In this document: one piece after another, positions 1 through 6,022 of the stretch
Layout of the letters: each line of letters begins with the position of its first letter
How positions within the stretch are numbered: position 1 is the stretch's first letter
From: Bryobacterales bacterium
Lineage (GTDB): Bacteria > Acidobacteriota > Terriglobia > Bryobacterales > Bryobacteraceae
Assembly (NCBI GenBank): GCA_025462985.1
Contig: JAOAPP010000757.1
Coordinates: 1 to 6,022 of the forward strand
DNA length: 6,022 nucleotides
Reading direction: 5' to 3'
The notes under the pieces: generated by a model
What the model saw: the letters and a program-made list of their open reading frames with translations, nothing else
Told to the model about the DNA's origin: nothing
The model's database searches: none
Made by a program: the position numbers and the translations under genes

Positions 1-6
1 AAAACA

Positions 7-531
7 ATGACCGGAACCACTGAGAAGGCGATTCTTGCGGGCGGCTGCTTCTGGGGTATGCAGGACCTGCTGCGCGGCTACCCGGGCGTGATCTCTACGC
101 GTGTCGGTTATACAGGCGGCGACGTAGCCAATGCAACGTACCGCAATCATGGAACTCACGCCGAAGCGATCGAGATCGTCTTCGATCCGCAGAAGCTCAA
201 TTATCGGAAGCTCCTGGAATTCTTTTTCCAGATCCACGACCCGACGACATTGAACCGCCAAGGCAACGATAAAGGCACCAGCTATCGCTCGGCGATTTTG
301 TATATGAGCGACGAACAACGGCGAATCGCGAACGAAACCATCGCGGACGTGGAAGCCTCAGGACTTTGGCCCGGCAAGGTCGTCACCGAAGTCACGCCGG
401 CCAGCGCCTTCTGGGAAGCCGAGCCGGAGCATCAAGATTATCTGGAGCGTTTTCCCACCGGCTACACTTGCCATTTCATTCGACGTGACTGGAAGCTTCC
501 GAGCCGAGCGGAGGCGGAGCGAGCGAGTTAA
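7..531 (+). CDS. msrA: Peptide-methionine (S)-S-oxide reductase MsrA
   Basis: This enzyme reduces the S-epimer of methionine sulfoxide in proteins and free methionine, repairing oxidative damage in the cytoplasm with electrons usually supplied by thioredoxin. The 174-residue product is full length for a short MsrA. The active-site motif GCFWG lies at residues 13-17 with the catalytic Cys14. It is followed by GYTGG (34-38), the THAEAIE segment with the conserved Glu53, and [12 protein letters not shown] (77-88) leading into YRS (93-95). The resolving Cys155 sits in GYTCHF near the C-terminus, an arrangement seen in the actinobacterial-type enzymes; there is no later Cys. The ATG at 7 gives the usual short leader before GCFWG, but the ribosome binding site lies outside the window. 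No MsrB domain is fused. The gene converges on exonuclease III with a 53-bp gap, in which I see no clear terminator hairpin. Confidence 0.96.
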   Translation: MTGTTEKAILAGGCFWGMQDLLRGYPGVISTRVGYTGGDVANATYRNHGTHAEAIEIVFDPQKLNYRKLLEFFFQIHDPTTLNRQGNDKGTSYRSAILYMSDEQRRIANETIADVEASGLWPGKVVTEVTPASAFWEAEPEHQDYLERFPTGYTCHFIRRDWKLPSRAEAERAS

Positions 532-584
532 AGAGAAGTTTACTGGGGCATTGTTGCGTTTCCCGGTAGTTGTGGACTGCAAGG

Positions 585-1358
585 TCAAAGATCGAGCTTT
601 ATCCACGCCGGAGCGTGATCGCTCGCGTTTTCCTGGCCGCGCACCCAGCGGTCTACGCCGCCGTCTACAAGTTGCTGCGACAACTTTGGCGAGAGCAGAA
701 GGTGATCCAGCCGCATGCCTTTGTCGGATGACCAGCGCTCGCGCTTGTAATCCCAGAAGGTCCAGAGGGGCCCTTCTGGGTGTAGTCTCCGCAGAGCATC
801 CGTCCAGCCTTGCGCCAGCAATCGTGCAAAGGCTTGGCGGCTCTCAGGCTGAATCAAAGCATTGCCATCTAAGGATTGCGTCTGATAGATGTCCTGCACG
901 GTTGGGACGACGTTGTAATCACCGGCCAAGATAACCGGTATACTGGCCCTCATGAGTTCGGCCGCGTGCGTGATTAGACGTTCGAACCAGGCCAACTTGT
1001 AATTGAACTTTGGGCCGGGCTGAGGGTTGCCGTTGGGAAGGTAGAGGGAGGCGATCAAAACTCCATTCACGGCGGCCTCAATGTAGCGGGGCTGGTGATC
1101 GTGGGGGTCGCCGGGCAGGCTTGAGCGGGTCAGAACAGGATCACGGTTCCGCGCGAGGATTGCGACACCGTTCCAGGAACGCTCCCCGCTCCAGACTGCA
1201 CCGTAGCCGAGAGTTCGAAAGGCATGCATCGGAAAGGCTCGATGCTCAGCCTTGATTTCCTGGAGACAAACCACGTCTGGCTCACTTTGGGCGAGCCAAG
1301 CCAAGAGGTTCTCCAGCCTTTTATTTATGTTGTTGATGTTGAAGGTTGCGATCTTCAC
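585..1358 (-). CDS. xth: Exodeoxyribonuclease III (AP endonuclease, ExoIII/APE1 family)
   Basis: This is a Mg-dependent 3'-5' exonuclease and class II AP endonuclease of base excision repair, in the endonuclease/exonuclease/phosphatase fold. All landmark residues are visible in the 257-residue product: Asn7 in the FNIN strand, Glu34 in LQEIK, Tyr106 in LYLPNGN, Asp147 and Asn149 in GDYNVVPT, Asp218 in RLDHLLLSP, and Asp247-His248 in SDHAPAWI. These correspond to N7, E34, Y109, D151, N153, D229, D258 and H259 of E. coli ExoIII. Length is normal and nothing looks broken. The start is GTG (1356-1358 read on the minus strand), giving the standard MKIATFN opening; I see no strong Shine-Dalgarno ahead of it. 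A receiver-domain remnant ends 24 bp upstream on the same strand, so xth may once have followed it in a transcript and may now have lost its original promoter. Confidence 0.95.
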   Translation of the reverse strand: MKIATFNINNINKRLENLLAWLAQSEPDVVCLQEIKAEHRAFPMHAFRTLGYGAVWSGERSWNGVAILARNRDPVLTRSSLPGDPHDHQPRYIEAAVNGVLIASLYLPNGNPQPGPKFNYKLAWFERLITHAAELMRASIPVILAGDYNVVPTVQDIYQTQSLDGNALIQPESRQAFARLLAQGWTDALRRLHPEGPLWTFWDYKRERWSSDKGMRLDHLLLSPKLSQQLVDGGVDRWVRGQENASDHAPAWIKLDL

Positions 1359-1382
1359 AGGTCGGGCGCTTCGCTAAACACA

Positions 1383-1640
1383 TTATCGGCATAGTTGACG
1401 AATGGCTACAATCAACTGCGCCGGCATCGGCTTGACCAGACTGGCGCATCGCGGAGATCTTCGGGCAACGACTTGGACTACCGACTCCGGCCCATAGCGT
1501 CTGACGACGAGGAACGGTATGCGCCACGAGTTTAGCGCTGCCACGGTGCGGTTGACTTTGCGACCTTGCAGATTAGGGTCTGTGACCGCCACATGTAGAC
1601 GCTGGAGTTTGGAAACAAGCGAAGCGATCTCGGCCGCGGA
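1383..1640 (-). pseudogene. Response regulator receiver domain, C-terminal remnant
   Basis: The minus strand reads as the second half of a CheY-like receiver domain, from about EIASLVSKLQRLHVAVTDPN to a TAA at 1383-1385. The expected landmarks are a phospho-acceptor Asp in VAVTDPNLQG (codon 1578-1580), the strand IPFLVV followed by YG, and a Lys-Pro (VKPM, Lys codon 1431-1433) before a closing helix. The first strands with the acidic pocket are missing: upstream of about 1640 the reading frame only continues antisense to the transposase. The position that normally holds Ser/Thr-Gly before Tyr-Gly reads Arg-Arg (AGA CGC), as if AGC GGC had changed at two bases, so the signalling switch looks lost. 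I infer a truncated, dead gene cut by the transposase insertion. Family recognition is by pattern only, from a short region. Confidence 0.6.
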
Positions 1641-2175
1641 ACTGGAGCGGATGATGAAACTACAAGACGTGATTTTGAAGGCCATGGCGAAGAAGATCAC
1701 TTGGCTGGAAGCGGCCGAGATCATCGGTGTGTGTGATCGCACGATGCGGCGGATGCGGGAACGCTATGAGGAGTTCGGCTATAAGGGGCTGTTCGATCAG
1801 CGGCGGCGGAAGCGACAATACATACGCGTGCCGATGCAGACGGCCGAATAGATGCTGAGGCTGTATCAGAAAACGTACTTCGATCTGAGCGTGCGACACT
1901 GTCACGACAAGCTGCGGGAAGAGCGCGCCATCGAGCTCAGCTACACCTGGGTCAAGCAGGCGCTGCAAGGGTCCGGGCTAGTAGCACGGCGCAAAAAGCG
2001 CGGCTCGCATGGCCGGCGCCGGCCACGGCGGTCGATGCCGGGAATGTTGCTGCATATTGACGGCAGCAAGCATCGCTGGTTCTCCGATGATCGCTATTTC
2101 GACCTGCTGGTGATTTTGAATGATGCCACTAGCGAGACTTACTACTGCGAGGGCCGCTCACCAGGACTTCGATAG
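1630..2175 (+). pseudogene. ISNCY-family (IS1202-type) transposase, interrupted and 3'-truncated
   Basis: The frame from about SAAELERMMKLQDV onward matches the N-terminal part of ISNCY/IS1202-type DDE transposases. It has a helix-turn-helix (KKITWLEAAEIIGVCDRTMRR, about 1690-1755), the RYEEFGYKGLFDQRRRK linker, and after the stop LSYTWVKQALQGSGLVARRKKRG and MLLHIDGSKHRWF with the first catalytic Asp (codon 2059-2061). An in-frame TAG at 1849-1851 splits it; the reading continues in the same frame, so this is a point nonsense change, plausibly CAG to TAG. Similarity stops at about 2145, after SETYY, where the family usually continues AQLVEEEST. The second Asp and the Glu of the DDE triad are gone. 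Intact relatives are around 430-450 residues. I see no terminal inverted repeats. Upstream of 1630 the open frame is only antisense to the receiver remnant. The likely start is ATG 1651 or 1654, or a lost site just upstream. Confidence 0.82.
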
Positions 2176-2183
2176 GAATTTGA

Positions 2184-2506
2184 CGATCTCGTAAGGAGTC
2201 TGTTACTGAAGGCCAGATCGAGGTTACTTTCCTCATTAGCAACAGCGGAACGGTCGAGGCACGCTCGATCGAAATCGAGCAGGTCTCGCTGCGCACCCTG
2301 GTCGTTTCCGGCGAAGCTACGCTCGCCCGTTCCAGTTTGCCAGTTCAAATTGGCGGGCTCAAGCCGGCTACTTTCGCCCTATTACCCTGCACCTGAATGT
2401 TCCGCCCACGATCAAGAAACTGGCGGTGATTGAGGAGGGAACAGCGGGAAATGGAGAAAGTTCGCCGTATACGTTCAGCCACGGGCAGGTCTTGTTCCCT
2501 AAATGA
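2184..2506 (+). pseudogene. Tail of a probable secreted beta-rich protein, frameshifted
   Basis: Two overlapping frames together give one sensible protein end. The first, from 2184, includes TEGQIEVTFLISNSGTVEA, a long run of beta-like residues and PVQIGGLKP, and then hits a TGA at 2394-2396. The second, from about 2367, reads YFRPITLHLNVPPTIKKLAV and continues through EEGTAGNGESSPYTFSHGQV to the stop at 2504-2506. Joining them needs a single frame change near 2360-2372. Alternating hydrophobic and polar residues and the phrase 'isNsGtveA' resemble Ig-like or other extracellular beta-sandwich domains, but I cannot name a family. No start codon or signal peptide remains: a TGA at 2181-2183 closes the frame, and transposase sequence begins about 35 bp upstream. 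The next remnant starts 22 bp downstream with a good ribosome site, so the two were probably co-transcribed. Function unknown. Confidence 0.5.
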
Positions 2507-2518
2507 TTGACCAGGATC

Positions 2519-2522
2519 GGAG
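2519..2522 (+). promoter_or_regulatory. Ribosome binding site of the PEP-CTERM remnant
   Basis: A GGAG sits 6 nt before the ATG at 2529. It fixes the start of the decayed PEP-CTERM gene, which is in a different frame from the longest open stretch there and is easy to miss. Confidence 0.5.
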
Positions 2523-2528
2523 ACGTTC

Positions 2529-3063
2529 ATGCGAAACCTATGGCTTGCCGTATGCCTTTCGACCATTCCCGCGACGGCCGCCGATACATACACATTACTG
2601 TGCCGAACTCTGTAGCTGTCGGCAGCCCAGCCGGCTTTCTGACCGGCTGGGGCTACTCCATTCATGACGAAAGCAGCTCTTTATGGCTGGTGACCACAGC
2701 ACTTACCCCTGGTACGTTCCTGCACGCCACGCCCGATCTGATTCTCGATTTTCCCGACCTCGCACCCGCCGCGACCGCCACGCTCGCTTATTCCCTGTCA
2801 CGCCGGCCGGGTTGTTCCAAATCGTCTGAGACACCAACGCACCGCCAAGATTCGTCAACTCGGGTACGTTCAATCTCAGCGAGAGTGGTGGAACTGTGAT
2901 CCGCTGAATGGCGGTGGTCTGGTAACCGCTCGCGCCTACCGAGAGCCAGCCGTACGCGGCAATTTTCACTCCTACTCCCGAGCCCGCGACCATCGGGCTG
3001 GCCGGTTTGGTGTTATCAGCCGCCGCCCTTGCGCATTTTTTGCGCCGCTGGCGCGCAAGCGCA
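2529..3063 (+). pseudogene. PEP-CTERM sorting-domain protein, multiply frameshifted
   Basis: Read across frames, this stretch rebuilds one exported protein of roughly 178 residues. It starts MRNLWLAVCLSTIPATAADT (2529, signal peptide with an ATA-A cleavage-like site). At about 2595 the frame changes to one giving PNSVAVGSPAGFLTGWGYSI and later LDFPDLAPAATATLAYS. At about 2794 another frame gives PVTPAGLFQIV, a TGA at 2827-2829 where Trp is expected, and DTNAPPRFVNSGTFNLSE. At about 2883 EWWNCDPLNGGGLVT follows in a third frame. From about 2935 the frame with PTESQPYAA leads to the anchor PTPEPATIGLAGLVLSAAAL and FLRRWRASA (2971-3063). That anchor has the PEP motif, a hydrophobic helix and an Arg-rich end, the signal known to be processed by exosortase and linked to envelope or exopolysaccharide export. 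At least four frame changes and one nonsense codon rule out a working gene. The body domain is unidentified. Confidence 0.75.
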
Positions 3064-3128
3064 TCTCTGAAGCAAGACCGGCAGGCCATGATTGACGTTC
3101 CTGACGAGCAAGGGCAACAGTAGGCGAC

Positions 3129-3440
3129 GGTCTGTGCGCTGCATGGATCGATGTGAACGAGAGCGGGATCCGGAATGTGCAAGCGTTGGCGCGATGGAGC
3201 GGGCTCGCCTCGCGCGTGGAATTTGCGTGCCTCCGTGCGGAAGAACGGATGCCATCCGAGGATGGTTCCTTCGATACAGTGATTTCGAATGATGCAATGC
3301 GCCACATACCCGACAGGCTGGGGACCCTGAGAGAGTGGCATCGGGTCTTGTGGCCGAACGGGCGGATGCTCTCCACGAACGCGATGATTGTCACCAGCAC
3401 GCTTCGGGCGGAGCTGCCGCCGATACCGCTTCACGCATGA
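3129..3440 (+). pseudogene. Class I SAM-dependent methyltransferase, internal fragment
   Basis: The frame contains the middle of a Rossmann-fold methyltransferase: IDVNESGIRNVQALA (the acidic end of strand 2, where the SAM ribose binds), then EERMPSEDGSFDTVISNDAM, HIPDRLGTLREWHRVL and PNGRMLSTNAMIVT (strands 4 and 5 of the core). This matches the ubiE-like small-molecule methyltransferase pattern FDTVISNDA..HIP...L.EWHRVLRPGGRML. The glycine-rich SAM motif that should lie just upstream is absent; the frame there meets a stop near 3093. The C-terminal third that should follow is replaced by a short tail ending in TGA at 3438-3440. It therefore lacks both ends and cannot be a functional enzyme. 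The GTG at 3153 only opens the fragment and is not a credible start. It is not a piece of the intact methyltransferase downstream, whose sequence differs throughout. Confidence 0.7.
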
Positions 3441-3815
3441 TCCATGAAACAAACTTATGAACGCCTGCGCGCATCTCGCCGCCGCAGCGATCTCGTCGGT
3501 GAAAGAGTGCAGCACGCGCCGGTCCGCGGCCCTAGATCTATTGCGGATCCCAGTTGATTAAGTTCGGGCATTTCTCGTGGAGAGGCGTCCCTGGAATTCA
3601 TCTGACGAGTTATTTAGTCCCTTGGGAGAGGATTGTTACACTTTGTTTGTCCTCTCGTGTTGACGAGGTGACGAGCCGTAGTAGAAAAGACTACCCCTGT
3701 CCTGCTGGCGCCAGTTAAAGCCTCACATAGATTGCTCACCAAAGGTCAGCTTTTGAGGAATGGCATAAATGTAGGACTCTGATTAGATTCTCATTTCATG
3801 GAGTGAACCGAGACA
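3441..3815 (+). other. Gene-free stretch and leader of the downstream gene
   Basis: I find no convincing gene here. Two overlapping mini-frames (3444-3557 and 3457-3561, 37 and 34 residues) have no ribosome site and no recognised family. Base composition turns visibly more AT-rich from about 3600. A weak promoter candidate is TTGACG at 3660-3665, a 16-nt gap, and TAGAAA at 3682-3687. The same place has a tandem TGACGAG repeat and a small 5-bp hairpin (3678-3694) with a 7-nt loop. None of these is strong. The leader to the GTG at 3816 would then be about 120 nt. Confidence 0.4.
3603..3675 (+). repeat. Three copies of TGACGAG ahead of the methyltransferase-kinase gene
   Basis: The heptamer TGACGAG occurs at 3603-3609, 3661-3667 and 3669-3675. 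The last two are separated by one base, giving an 8-bp-spaced direct repeat overlapping the weak -35 candidate at 3660. It could be an operator half-site pair or chance; another copy at 3102-3108 lies in decayed sequence, which favours caution. Confidence 0.2.
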
Positions 3816-5741
3816 GTGTCTGCGATCCAAGACTCTGCGTATACGCTAGATAGTGATCGAAGTATTTGGGTACCCTCAGGCGGTACAGCAGCTTTCAACT
3901 ACAGCGATGGCCTCTCGGTGGAAGATTATTTGCATCGTGTCGTGCTCGAGGCCAAAGACATTCGGACCGGCTCGGACGAACTCAGGGCATCCATCCGGGA
4001 TTGGCCGTCGCTGTGCCACCTCAGTCCATCGCGCGCCAATTTGCTCAGGCCATTGGCGCATCTTCTAACCGGTGATGTTCTCGAAATGGGGTGTGGATGC
4101 GGCGCTCTCACCCGCTACTTAGGTGAAGTTGGCACAAACATTATTGCCGTTGAGGGGAGCCCGAAACGCGCCGCCATTACCGCAGCACGTTGTAGGGATC
4201 TAGAAAATGTAACTGTCGTCTGTGATCACTTCAACTCGCTGAGGCTGAATCAAAGGTTTGATTGCGTTTTGCTTGTGGGCGTACTCGAGTATTGCCAGAT
4301 GTTCGAGTCTGGACACCAGCCAGCATTAGAGCTTCTATCGCGCTGCAAGCGGTTTCTAAAGCCGGGTGGCCGCGTGATCATCGCGATCGAAAACCGCTAT
4401 GGCTTGAAATACTTCTCCGGGGCTCCCGAAGATCATCTCGGATTGCCCTACGTGGGTATCGAGAGCCGATATGAGCAATACTCTCCCATCACCTGGAGCA
4501 GAATGGAGCTACTTGAGATGATGCAGGGCGCGGGCTTTTCTGAGGTTATGGAATTTTATCCGTTTCCCGACTACAAGCTGCCACGCGTCGTGTTTAGTAA
4601 AGGGGCGTTAGAGTACGGGAGGGACATCAAAGACTTACTATCCTCGTATGGGCCGACCCAGCACTCAGCAGTCGCTTACACTCCGAATTTCTCAGAGGCG
4701 TCGACGTGGCCTGGGCTGCTTGAGGCAAAGCTAGTTCCGGAACTAAGCAACTCCTTCTTGTTTGTGGGCTCCGACTCCTTGCAACAGAAAGTTGAAGGAG
4801 CATTCTACTACTCCACCGAACGGCGTCGCGCATTTCAGCACCAAATCATATTCCGGTTCGATGGAACGAAATTGAGGGCTGAACGAGCGCGCCTTTTTGA
4901 CGAGCCGACATTCAGTGACGAGGTTTGCTGGAAGTTAACTTCTGCTGAGTTCGAACCAGGAATAGTATATGCAACCCACGGCGAGAGAATCCTTAACCGT
5001 AGAGACTGGACGATTGATGAGCTAGCCTCATGGGCGGGCGCTTTCCATCGGTTTCTGGTTTTACGATCGCAGCCAGGTCTGGCCGGAGCCCGTTTGCTTG
5101 ACGGAGCTGATATCGATTGCATACCGATCAACATGATCGTCAGGGAGGATGGCAGCATTCATTGCTTTGATCGCGAGTTCAGCTGCATGGGACCACTTCC
5201 TCTCAATTACGTTTTGTTCCGCGGGATAATGGTTGCCTTGGGTAGGATAGGTTCTGTTGCCCCAACTCATCACGTAGAAGACCTTAAGGTCTTGTCAATT
5301 ACCCGTTCAGTGCTGGGCAAGCTAGGCATCCTGCTGAGCGATCAAGATGTATCCGAGTTTTTAGAAAGAGAAGCAGAGTTTCACTTCGCCGTGCTTGGCG
5401 TACGACCAAGACATGAATCATTTGCGCTACAGCAAGTTAAGCCCAGGTCGTTTCCAGCTGAGGACAATCAGCGGAAAGACCTAGCTCGTCAACTGTATCG
5501 GGCTTCTACAGAAAACACCAAGCTTTCATTGGAACTTCTTGCTGCGCACCAAATTATAGAAGAATGCAGGCGCGACCAACAAGAGCTTGCCAGAGCATCC
5601 TCGGCTTTCCAATCAGCGTCGGAACAATCACACCGCCTCTATCAAGAAGAGCGAGCGATTCGGCTGAGCTTAGAACGCTCAAAATCTTGGCGGCTAACCG
5701 AGCCCTTACGCTCTCTCGCTAAGCATGTGCGAGGCCACTAG
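3816..5741 (+). CDS. WbdD-like protein: SAM methyltransferase, kinase-like domain, coiled coil
   Basis: Three parts are visible in 641 residues. Residues about 86-250 form a class I methyltransferase: VLEMGCGCG (88-96, SAM loop), acidic Glu113 ending strand 2, FDCVLLVGVLEY (148-159) and LKPGGRVIIAIENRYG (181-196). Residues about 311-530 carry a catalytic-loop-like signature, Asp434-x-x-Pro437-x-Asn439, then Asp452 in FDREF 13 residues later, the spacing of HGDLHPxN...IDWE in APH/kinase folds; no clear ATP-binding Lys (Lys352 or Arg357 are candidates). Residues about 551-623 look like a coiled coil, ending SWRLTEPLR (624-632), a tail common in surface-polysaccharide enzymes. The order matches WbdD, which caps O-antigen with a methyl phosphate and measures chain length by its coiled coil. 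Inference: a membrane-associated glycan-terminating or glycan-modifying enzyme. The start is GTG 3816: TGA at 3804 blocks earlier starts, and GGAG at 3800-3803 is 12 nt away. Codon use is more AT-rich than msrA or xth. Confidence 0.85.
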   Translation: MSAIQDSAYTLDSDRSIWVPSGGTAAFNYSDGLSVEDYLHRVVLEAKDIRTGSDELRASIRDWPSLCHLSPSRANLLRPLAHLLTGDVLEMGCGCGALTRYLGEVGTNIIAVEGSPKRAAITAARCRDLENVTVVCDHFNSLRLNQRFDCVLLVGVLEYCQMFESGHQPALELLSRCKRFLKPGGRVIIAIENRYGLKYFSGAPEDHLGLPYVGIESRYEQYSPITWSRMELLEMMQGAGFSEVMEFYPFPDYKLPRVVFSKGALEYGRDIKDLLSSYGPTQHSAVAYTPNFSEASTWPGLLEAKLVPELSNSFLFVGSDSLQQKVEGAFYYSTERRRAFQHQIIFRFDGTKLRAERARLFDEPTFSDEVCWKLTSAEFEPGIVYATHGERILNRRDWTIDELASWAGAFHRFLVLRSQPGLAGARLLDGADIDCIPINMIVREDGSIHCFDREFSCMGPLPLNYVLFRGIMVALGRIGSVAPTHHVEDLKVLSITRSVLGKLGILLSDQDVSEFLEREAEFHFAVLGVRPRHESFALQQVKPRSFPAEDNQRKDLARQLYRASTENTKLSLELLAAHQIIEECRRDQQELARASSAFQSASEQSHRLYQEERAIRLSLERSKSWRLTEPLRSLAKHVRGH

Positions 5742-6022
5742 CCATCCCTGGTTGCAGCTATGCGGCATCGTCCACTAGCAGCATCAGAAGTTAGCTATTC
5801 TGGGGCATCCTTGTCTCCTCCCAGTAAGCTCGTGGTGCTTATGGAATGTTATCGGACAAAGGGAAAATCTGACGTTGCCCATGCCTCGGAGTTATCGCTT
5901 CGGAGAACAATCGACAGCTTGGTCTAACGCGGGAAACCTCTGCGGGCTCCCGCATCATCCCGGCACCGGAGACCGTTCGAGCCGCTCTCCAGCGTGGTCT
6001 ATCCTGTACCGGTTTGCTCGCA
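5742..6022. other. Unassigned sequence at the right edge
   Basis: No gene is recognised. On the plus strand an ATG at 5760 opens 55 codons to TAA at 5925-5927, and another frame is open from 5779 to the window end with an ATG at 5881. On the minus strand one frame is open from the edge to a TAA near 5844. None has a ribosome site or familiar motif, and I see no terminator hairpin after the stop at 5741. Confidence 0.3.

Noticed and set aside
532..584. Bidirectional terminator between the convergent msrA and xth genes
   Set aside because: No stable inverted repeat with a T-run can be seen in the 53 bp.
485..934. 149-residue plus-strand open frame
   Set aside because: It runs antisense through the end of the clear exonuclease III gene and has an Arg-rich, low-information product.
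1519..1629. N-terminal extension of the transposase frame
   Set aside because: These codons are antisense to the receiver-domain remnant and do not resemble the family's N-terminus.
2507..2899. 130-residue plus-strand frame taken as a gene on its own
   Set aside because: Only its middle belongs to the PEP-CTERM remnant; the true start is ATG 2529 in another frame, and its C-terminal third is out-of-frame reading.
2703..3515. 270-residue minus-strand open frame, the second longest in the right half
   Set aside because: It is antisense to the PEP-CTERM anchor and the methyltransferase fragment, both of which read as real protein families on the plus strand; its own product shows no family.
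3457..3561. 34-residue frame with a CAHL opening, faintly like the start of a UBP-type zinc finger
   Set aside because: The similarity covers under 20 residues, the second Cys pair is absent, and there is no ribosome site.
5760..5927. 55-residue frame ending LRRTIDSLV, reminiscent of the first helix of GT2 glycosyltransferases
   Set aside because: The preceding strand lacks the VVIPTYN-type motif and the frame stops at once; I could not join it to another frame to rebuild a GT2 domain.
1..6022. tRNA, rRNA, riboswitch or CRISPR array
   Set aside because: No tRNA-like ends, no conserved rRNA segments, no riboswitch core and no regularly spaced repeats were found on either strand by eye.

Overview
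The window reads as bacterial chromosome with fairly high GC content. The best hint of lineage is a decayed PEP-CTERM protein whose anchor (PTPEPATIGLAGL, then a hydrophobic run and RRWR) resembles those common in Acidobacteriota of the Solibacter/Bryobacter type. This is recognition by eye, not a database result, so the assignment is tentative.

Layout. (1) 7-531 (+) is an intact msrA for methionine sulfoxide reductase A. It converges on (2) 585-1358 (-), an intact exodeoxyribonuclease III gene with a GTG start and all expected catalytic residues. (3) About 1383-3440 is a gene graveyard of five remnants: the C-terminal half of a response regulator receiver domain (-), an ISNCY/IS1202-type transposase with an internal TAG and no 3' half, the frameshifted tail of a probable secreted protein, a PEP-CTERM protein with at least four frame changes and a TGA, and a class I SAM methyltransferase missing both ends. 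The receiver remnant lies 24 bp upstream of xth on the same strand, so the two were probably neighbours before the transposase arrived. The secreted-protein and PEP-CTERM remnants lie 22 bp apart on the same strand, like an old operon.

(4) 3441-3815 has no recognisable gene and probably holds the leader of the last gene. (5) 3816-5741 (+) is an intact 641-residue protein: an N-terminal SAM methyltransferase, a middle region with a kinase/APH-like catalytic signature (DxxPxN, then Asp 13 residues later), and a C-terminal coiled coil ending in SWRLTEPLR. This order matches WbdD, the E. coli O9a O-antigen chain terminator, and the tail motif is typical of proteins from surface-polysaccharide clusters. 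It is the most interesting gene here. (6) 5742-6022 holds no gene I can identify.

How the genes relate. msrA and xth are independent repair functions for oxidised protein and damaged DNA. The middle is an insertion-and-decay zone. The last gene may be the edge of a polysaccharide island continuing to the right. The intact genes on both sides argue that the frameshifts in the middle are real decay and not general sequencing error.
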